Source: Candidatus Aminicenantota bacterium (GTDB taxonomy: Bacteria; Acidobacteriota; Aminicenantia; Aminicenantales; Saccharicenantaceae). From it: a stretch of DNA of 64,000 nucleotides. Positions within the stretch are counted from its first letter, which is position 1; each line of letters starts with the position of its first letter. The stretch covers positions 21,020-85,019 of the forward strand of contig JAPKZD010000013.1 in NCBI GenBank assembly GCA_026393975.1. The letters run 5' to 3'. A model generated the notes under the pieces. It saw nothing but the letters and a program-made list of their open reading frames with translations. It was not told where the DNA came from and did no database searches. The translations under genes were made by a program, and so were the position numbers. Below, piece by piece: positions 58,634 to 64,000 of the stretch.

Positions 58634-60961
58634 TTATTTTCGTTTCGCCGCGGCGACGGCCGCTTGGCCCTTTCGGGCATACTCTTCGGACCGGACAATG
58701 TCGCCTGTACGATTGTAGATATCGGCCAGGAGGAAATAGCCAAGCGGCAGATCGGCCGGCGCGGGTTTGAGCTCGATCCCCTTCTTGACCAGGGCTATGG
58801 CCTGCTCGAAGTCCCGGCCGCGCCGGAGCTCGATCCGGGCGAGGTAGAAATAAGCGATGGGAAACTCCGGGTTGGCCGCGATCGTCTTTTGGAGGGCGTC
58901 GTACTCATCCTCCTCCCGCTCCATGAGCCGGTAGACCCGGGATAGGTTGAAGAGGGCCTTGAAGCTCTTGGGGGAGTCCGCGATCTCCTGGAGGTAGAGG
59001 TCGGCGGCTTCGGCCAGGCGGTTCTGCTTCTCGCGGAGCTGGGCGATGTTATAGCGCAGGCTCTGGAGCGTGGGGTTGATGGCCGAGGCGGCGCTCAGAT
59101 GCTCTTCGGCCCGGGCCAAGTCGCCGTCGCCGGAGCGGTTGAGATAGATTGCCGCCAGGCCGTTGTGGGCCGAGGCCGATCGGGGGTTTCCGGCCAGACA
59201 CTTTTCGAAGTAGGAGACGGCCTTCTCCGGCTCTTTGTGGTTGACCATGAGGGTGCCCAGGAGGAAGAAGAGCTGGGAGTCCTCGAATCCCCGGGCCTGG
59301 TAGTCGAGGACGAACTTCTCGGCCTCGTCGAAGCGGCCCATGGCCTGGTAGCAGTTGGCGATGTTGATGACGGCGAACGAGTCGTCGGGCTTGAGATTGA
59401 GGGCCTTCTTGAAGGATTCGACCGCCTCCTCGAACCGCCGGGCTTTATAGAGAACGTTGCCGAGCCCGAAGTGGGCGTCGGTGATGGCCGGGTCCTCGGC
59501 GATGATGGCCCGGATCGTCCGGATGGCTTCTTCCGAATCCCCGCCGAGTCCGCTCTCGCGGGCCTTCGACAGCTCGTTGAAGACGCCGATCTTGTCCCTG
59601 GGGTTGGCCAGCTTCTGGCCCTTGAGCTTCGAGGAATCCGTGAACGAGCCGACGTAGCCGAGGGCGGCCAGCTTCTCCCGCGTCTCCTCGTCTACTTTTT
59701 TCAAGTCCACCTCGAGGGCGTTGCGGCCGGCCTCCTCCATGAGGACTCCGGCCCGGGCGGAGAGGTCCTCGAAGGCCTTCTTCTCGAGGTAGACAAGGTT
59801 TTTTTCCTCCCCGGGGTCCCGGTCGAGGTCGTAGAGCTCGGGCACCGGGGCGAGGATGAGCTTGAAGCGGCCGTCCTGGACGCTGCGAAGGTCGGACCAG
59901 CCGTAATGGTAGCGGGGATAGAACGTCTCCGAGTAGGCCAGGCGGTCCGTGGCGGCCCCCGGCGAGAAGAACGACGGGACGAGGCTTCTCCCCTGGACCT
60001 CGGCGGGGACGGGGATCCCGGCCATCTCGCACACCGTGGGCATGACGTCGACCAGTCCGACCGTCTGCGAGGAGGTCCGGCCTTGGAGTTCCGGAAATGG
60101 CGTGGCGATGATCAGCGGTACATGGAGGGCCGACTGATAGACGAAGAAACCGTGCGTCGTCTCCTCGTGCTCGCCCAGGCTCTCGCCGTGGTCGGAGGCG
60201 AAGACGAGGAAGAGGTTGTCGCGGAGCCCGTTGCGTCCGAGGAAATCCCAGAGCCGGGCGAGCTGGGTATCCGTATAAGAGATTTCACCGAGATAGGGAT
60301 TCTGAGCGTATTGGCTCTTGAAGGGTTCGGGCGGGGCGTAGGGCGTGTGGGGGTCGTAGAGGTGGATCCAGGCGAAGAACTTCCCGGCCTTTTTCTTTTC
60401 GAGCCAGCCGAGGGCCTCGTCGATGACTTCGTTCGCCGGCCGCTGAACCTCGCCGAGAGAGATCTTTTCGAAACGGCTCAGGTCGAACTTGTCGAAATAG
60501 GTGTCGAAGCCCTGGTTCAACCCCCACTTGGAGTCGAGGACGTAGGCGGCGACGAAGGCCGCCGTGTCGTACCCCTTGGCCTTGAACACCTCGGCCATGG
60601 TCACGAGCTCGGAGGGGACGACGAAGCCGCCGTTGTCGCGGACGCCGTGGAAAATGGGCAGGGTGCCGGTCATGATCGTCGTGTGCGAGGGCAGGGTCAG
60701 GGGAGTCTGCGAGATGCAGCGCTCGTAGCGGATGCCCCGGGCGGCGAAGGCGTCCATGGTTGGCGTGGCGACGTTCGCATTGCCGTAGCAGCCGACCTTG
60801 TCGGCGCGAAGCGTGTCCACGGTGATGAGGATGACGTTCCAGTCCTTGTCGCCCCGGAGGCGGCCGAAGTTCGGCGTCCGGGGCCGGAGAAGGAAGAAGG
60901 CCAGCAGGCCGGCGAGCGCCAGACCCGCGGCGACGAAGACGAGAGTCTTTCTTCTGGACAT
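58634..60961 (-). CDS. Sulfatase-fold (alkaline-phosphatase superfamily) membrane protein with TPR tail
   Basis: 775 aa. An N-terminal membrane anchor (LVFVAAGLALAGLLAFFLL) precedes a sulfatase-fold domain (about residues 40-430): VILITVDTLRADKVGCYG with metal Asp49, FASDHGESLGEHEET with Asp-His metal ligands, and HVPLIIATP. At the nucleophile position, where sulfatases have CxPSR, the sequence is TLPSH, so there is no formylglycine cysteine; Thr89 could act as in phosphoethanolamine/LTA transferases. The C-terminal half (about 480-775) is TPR repeats. Probably a transferase or phosphodiesterase rather than a true sulfatase. Confidence 0.82.
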   Translation of the reverse strand: MSRRKTLVFVAAGLALAGLLAFFLLRPRTPNFGRLRGDKDWNVILITVDTLRADKVGCYGNANVATPTMDAFAARGIRYERCISQTPLTLPSHTTIMTGTLPIFHGVRDNGGFVVPSELVTMAEVFKAKGYDTAAFVAAYVLDSKWGLNQGFDTYFDKFDLSRFEKISLGEVQRPANEVIDEALGWLEKKKAGKFFAWIHLYDPHTPYAPPEPFKSQYAQNPYLGEISYTDTQLARLWDFLGRNGLRDNLFLVFASDHGESLGEHEETTHGFFVYQSALHVPLIIATPFPELQGRTSSQTVGLVDVMPTVCEMAGIPVPAEVQGRSLVPSFFSPGAATDRLAYSETFYPRYHYGWSDLRSVQDGRFKLILAPVPELYDLDRDPGEEKNLVYLEKKAFEDLSARAGVLMEEAGRNALEVDLKKVDEETREKLAALGYVGSFTDSSKLKGQKLANPRDKIGVFNELSKARESGLGGDSEEAIRTIRAIIAEDPAITDAHFGLGNVLYKARRFEEAVESFKKALNLKPDDSFAVINIANCYQAMGRFDEAEKFVLDYQARGFEDSQLFFLLGTLMVNHKEPEKAVSYFEKCLAGNPRSASAHNGLAAIYLNRSGDGDLARAEEHLSAASAINPTLQSLRYNIAQLREKQNRLAEAADLYLQEIADSPKSFKALFNLSRVYRLMEREEDEYDALQKTIAANPEFPIAYFYLARIELRRGRDFEQAIALVKKGIELKPAPADLPLGYFLLADIYNRTGDIVRSEEYARKGQAAVAAAKRK

Positions 60962-61013
60962 CGGAGAGGACTATCTTAGCACGAAAAAGGGGGACACGGT
61001 ATTGTGTCCCCAG

Positions 61014-61043
61014 AAAAAAGGGCGGCGGGAAGGCCCGCCGCCC
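61014..61043 (-). terminator. Rho-independent terminator of the TonB-dependent receptor gene
   Basis: Minus strand: 10-bp GGGCGGCGGG/CCCGCCGCCC stem (61020-61029 with 61034-61043), 4-nt loop, then a T6 tract (61019-61014). A second hairpin GGGGACAC/GTGTCCCC lies just beyond it. Confidence 0.9.
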
Positions 61044-61067
61044 CGTGCGTCTGCTGTGGGCTTAAAC

Positions 61068-63830
61068 CTAGAACGTCAGGCGGATGCCCAGCCTCGCCCG
61101 TCTGGGCAGGGTCAGGCCGTAGAGCTCGTGACTGTTGGTCGACGGGAGCGAACCGTCGAGATACCAGTCGTAACCCGCCCGGGTTCCCCAGGAGTTGATG
61201 GTGTTGGCGTTGAAGACGTTGAAGACGTCGAGGATGAGGCCCAGCCGGTATTTCGTGACCAGGTTGAACGTCTTTTCGAGCCTCAGGTCGAGCTGGGTGT
61301 CGATCGGATAGTGGTAGGTCCCGCGCGGTTCGGCGAAGAAGGTCACCCGCCCTTGGGCCAGCCTCGATGTCCGGACGCGTGTCGTCCAGGCGTCGCCCGT
61401 GATGGCGTGGAAGTAGGCGTTGAAGCTGATGCCGAGCGGCAGGAGGTAGGACCCCTGGAGCTTAACCATGTGGGTCGGGTCGTTGGTCGAATACCCCTCG
61501 CCGTTGATGAAGAAGTTGGGGTTGTAGACGTAGTTGTCGCTCGACCCGATGCCGTAGCCGATGTCGGCCGACCCGCCGTTGTCGAGGTTGCCGAACGCCC
61601 GGCCGTATACATAGGAAGCCATGAGCTGCCAGCGGTTGGAGAAGCGCTTGTTGAACAGGACCTCCAGGCACCAGTACTTCCGGTAGAGGCCGGTGGGGAT
61701 GCCGTTACGCGGGACGTCGATATTGCCGATCCAGAAATCGTGGGCGTCGCCCGAGGTCAGCTCGTAGATGTCGAAGGTCTGGTCGAGGGCGGCGTTGTAG
61801 ACGGAGACGGTTTCCCACGTGGCCGCGTTGTCCCAGGCCCCGACCGGGTTCATCCAGCGGCGGTTGACGTAGGTCACGGAAAGCGACGCGTCCTTGAACA
61901 GCTCCCGTTCGACGCCGAGGGTGAACTGGCTGAGGTAGGGATGCTTGAGCTTGGGGTCGATTTGCCAGGTGCCGTGGACGGTCCGTTGGTATTCCACCCA
62001 TTCTCCGTCCCAGTAATAGTTGATCCTGTCCGAGAAGTCGGTGTTGAGACGGTCGTAGAAATAGGAGTACATGCCCTCGGTGAACTGGCCGTAGTGGCCC
62101 TTGAGAACCGTCGTCTTGTCGCCGAAGAGGTCGAAGGTGAAGCCGAGGCGAGGCGCGATCCGGCTCGTATTCCACGGCGTCCCCGGCGCGCCCTTGGCCG
62201 TCCCCCAATTCTGGCTGAAACGGAGGCCCAGGCTGATGTTCAGCCTTTTCGAGACCTGCCAATTGTCCTGGGCGAAGGCTTCGAGGCGGACGAAGCGGGT
62301 GTCGATGTTATACCCCGCGTACTCGTAGGCGAGATACGGCCCGTTATAGCCGTATTCGGGGTACCAGTAATCGACGTAGTAACGGTGGTTCGCGCCGGTA
62401 TAACCGTACACGTCGCGGACGATGGACCGCTCGAATTCCGCGCCGAACTTGAAGTCGTGACTGCCCTGGATGAAGTCTTCGGTGTAATGGGTGAAACTGG
62501 CGTTGACCTGGTAGCGCGTCCGGGGGTGGTCGGCAAAGTAGCCAGAGCTGTAGTGGCGGAGGTTGCCGCTTCCCGGCATCTCGGGGTTGTCATTCTGGAA
62601 GAAGTGGCCGCTGACGTCCCGGCCCGACTTCGGCTCCAGCTTGTAGGTGCCGTCGAAGTAGGCGCCCTTGACGTCGAAAAAGGTGTTGGTGCTAAGAATT
62701 TGAGTGAGGTTGAAGTTCATGACCCATTCGGGGCCCGTTTGGATCACCGTCGCTTCGGGAAGGACGGTGGCCGACGCCCCCCGGTTCGAGCGTTCATAGG
62801 TGTCGCGTTCGACGGAGAAGCTGAAGCTCGTCTTCGGGCTGAACTGGGAGGTCAGCTTGATGAACCCCCGCGGCTCGTTGTATTTATCCGCCTCGGGGAA
62901 GCCGGTGGGGTACCACCATTCCTTGAACATCTGGGCGCCCAGGTAGAACCAGAGCTTGTCCTTGATGATCGGTCCGCCGAGCTGGAAGTTCGCGTCCATC
63001 ATGGAATCGATGGGCGCGGTGATGGTCGGGAAGTCCCCGGCGTAGGCGCCGTTGTTGACCGTCTGCCAGAGCCCCGCCGGCTTGTCGGTCTGCTTGCCCT
63101 GGAAGAGGAACTCGACGTGGCCGGAGAACTTGTTGCCGCCCGACTTGGTGATGAGGTTGAAGATGACGCCGGTGAAGTTCCCGTATTCGGCGGGCAGGCC
63201 GATGCCCATGATCTTGGCTTCTTCGATGGTGTTGTGGTTGAGGAAGACCCAGGATGTCCCGCCGGCCGGGTCCCCGACGCCGACACCATCCATCTGCCAG
63301 GAAACCCCGGTGCCGGACGACGCCCCGTAGGCCGTGTCGTTGTTGACGGCCGGGGCCATGTTGACGATGTCCGACGTGAACTGGCTGTAGGGGATGTTCC
63401 GCAGGATCTCGCTGGACAGCGTGACCGACGCCGTTTCCGTGGACTTGACGTCGATCGTCGGCGACTGGGCGACGACCGTGATCTCCTCGGATACGGCCGC
63501 CGGCTTGAGGACGATGTCGATCGCCAGGGTCAGCGTCGTCGTCAGACGGATCGTCTCCCGGACGTGGGTCCCGAAGCCGGGAAGCTCGGCCTTGAGAGAA
63601 TAGGTGCCGGGGGGCAGGGCGGGGAAGCGGAAGTCGCCGTTGGCGTCGGTGAGATACGTCCTGGCCCCCATCAGATTCGGGCTGGTCAGGGTTATGGTCG
63701 CCCCGGGCAGAGGGCTTTTCTGCTCGTCGGTGACCTTGCCTCTGATGGCCCCCGTGTCACGCGATTGGGAGAACAGGAGCGGGGAAAGCAGGAGGAGAAT
63801 AACGACGGCCCCTGTCAGTGTCTTTCTCAT
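61068..63830 (-). CDS. TonB-dependent receptor, Oar-like, with carboxypeptidase-regulatory-like domain
   Basis: 920 aa from the ATG at 63830 (GGAGGAA upstream); upstream extension of the frame has no site. Signal peptide (AVVILLLLSPLLFSQ), then a CarboxypepD-reg domain (AIRGKVTDEQKSPLPGATITL; NGDFRFPALPPGTYSLKAELPGF), a plug region with ITVVAQSPTIDV and QMDGVGVGDPAGG, and a large 20-plus-strand outer-membrane barrel ending RLGIRLTF with a terminal Phe. Expected to import large nutrients such as peptides or glycans, or to serve in protease transport as in Oar. No linked SusD-like gene. Confidence 0.92.
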   Translation of the reverse strand: MRKTLTGAVVILLLLSPLLFSQSRDTGAIRGKVTDEQKSPLPGATITLTSPNLMGARTYLTDANGDFRFPALPPGTYSLKAELPGFGTHVRETIRLTTTLTLAIDIVLKPAAVSEEITVVAQSPTIDVKSTETASVTLSSEILRNIPYSQFTSDIVNMAPAVNNDTAYGASSGTGVSWQMDGVGVGDPAGGTSWVFLNHNTIEEAKIMGIGLPAEYGNFTGVIFNLITKSGGNKFSGHVEFLFQGKQTDKPAGLWQTVNNGAYAGDFPTITAPIDSMMDANFQLGGPIIKDKLWFYLGAQMFKEWWYPTGFPEADKYNEPRGFIKLTSQFSPKTSFSFSVERDTYERSNRGASATVLPEATVIQTGPEWVMNFNLTQILSTNTFFDVKGAYFDGTYKLEPKSGRDVSGHFFQNDNPEMPGSGNLRHYSSGYFADHPRTRYQVNASFTHYTEDFIQGSHDFKFGAEFERSIVRDVYGYTGANHRYYVDYWYPEYGYNGPYLAYEYAGYNIDTRFVRLEAFAQDNWQVSKRLNISLGLRFSQNWGTAKGAPGTPWNTSRIAPRLGFTFDLFGDKTTVLKGHYGQFTEGMYSYFYDRLNTDFSDRINYYWDGEWVEYQRTVHGTWQIDPKLKHPYLSQFTLGVERELFKDASLSVTYVNRRWMNPVGAWDNAATWETVSVYNAALDQTFDIYELTSGDAHDFWIGNIDVPRNGIPTGLYRKYWCLEVLFNKRFSNRWQLMASYVYGRAFGNLDNGGSADIGYGIGSSDNYVYNPNFFINGEGYSTNDPTHMVKLQGSYLLPLGISFNAYFHAITGDAWTTRVRTSRLAQGRVTFFAEPRGTYHYPIDTQLDLRLEKTFNLVTKYRLGLILDVFNVFNANTINSWGTRAGYDWYLDGSLPSTNSHELYGLTLPRRARLGIRLTF

Positions 63831-63907
63831 GGGTTCCTCCAATTCGTCAGTTCTGGTTTCGGTTGTGTCAACTAACGTTCGCAACTTCGGGGCCATCGTA
63901 ACCCTCT

Positions 63908-64000
63908 TCAGTTAGCCGCTTGAGCCATCAGCTCATGGAGCCTATCCAAGGAACCAAGGGCCTTGTCCTCCCGGATATAGCTGCGCTCACTTCCCCAGTC
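63908..64000 (-). CDS. C-terminal end of an unidentified gene
   Basis: The last 30 codons of a minus-strand frame that enters from the right edge: ends LDRLHELMAQAAN then TGA. It lies 77 nt upstream of the TonB receptor start, same direction. Too short to assign. Confidence 0.5.
   Translation of the reverse strand, partial: DWGSERSYIREDKALGSLDRLHELMAQAAN

Overview
The window is 64 kb of a GC-rich bacterial chromosome with an accessory patch at about 11.0-17.9 kb. Gene content suggests an Acidobacteriota/Aminicenantes-like, diderm, protein- and glycan-degrading heterotroph: two GWxTD-domain proteins, an Oar-like TonB-dependent receptor with an N-terminal carboxypeptidase-regulatory-like domain, DUF3943, paired M14 peptidase-family proteins, two GH127-type glycosidases, RND efflux and an LptFG permease. 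The taxonomic call is inference from gene content; no rRNA or marker set is present.

Layout. 0-2.4 kb: end of a secreted protein, an ECF sigma factor with its probable zinc-finger anti-sigma, and a 55-aa secreted peptide. 2.6-8.1 kb: two tandem M14-family proteins (the first has lost every catalytic residue) and a DUF3943 outer-membrane protein. 8.1-10.9 kb, minus strand: an Nramp-related transporter, a 58-aa membrane protein and a soluble MgtE-N/CBS protein, read here as a Mg2+ transport module. 11.0-14.6 kb: AT-rich island with a structured leader ending in a terminator, a PAS-PAS protein, a PAS histidine kinase and two lone receivers. 14.6-17.8 kb: HTH-TolB-TPR protein, a 69-aa protein and a radical SAM/SPASM enzyme split by a -1 frameshift in a T9 run. 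18-23.6 kb: TolC-adaptor-RND efflux operon. 23.8-25.7 kb: pyrE, hotdog thioesterase, TauE/SafE permease. 25.9-33.0 kb: three secreted glycan-active proteins. 33-36.5 kb: L-serine dehydratase and an ornithine-cyclodeaminase-family enzyme divergent from a GntR/FCD regulator. 36.5-40.4 kb: DUF5009 acyltransferase, tRNA-Val(CAC) with an adenosine-specific kinase, methylglyoxal synthase, ferritin-like protein, SDR. 40.5-48.5 kb: zinc-ribbon protein, DUF1848, metallophosphoesterase, lipA, rpsU, pgeF, then purC-PHP-cvpA-fis-like. 48.5-50.6 kb: groESL behind two CIRCE-type operators. 50.7-64 kb: fused LptF-LptG, DUF151 nuclease, endonuclease Q, two GWxTD proteins, sulfatase-fold/TPR protein, TonB-dependent receptor and a partial gene.

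The most interesting unexplained material is intergenic: (i) a repeat with at least three arm copies (42.76 kb and an inverted pair at 53.7-53.9 kb) whose hairpin stems differ by compensatory base changes; (ii) a roughly 190-nt nested multi-branched palindrome at 45.76-45.95 kb within a larger structured gap; (iii) the 69-aa protein plus frameshifted SPASM maturase, a candidate RiPP-type locus; (iv) the Nramp-related/MgtE-N module; (v) the pseudo-M14/M14 pair.
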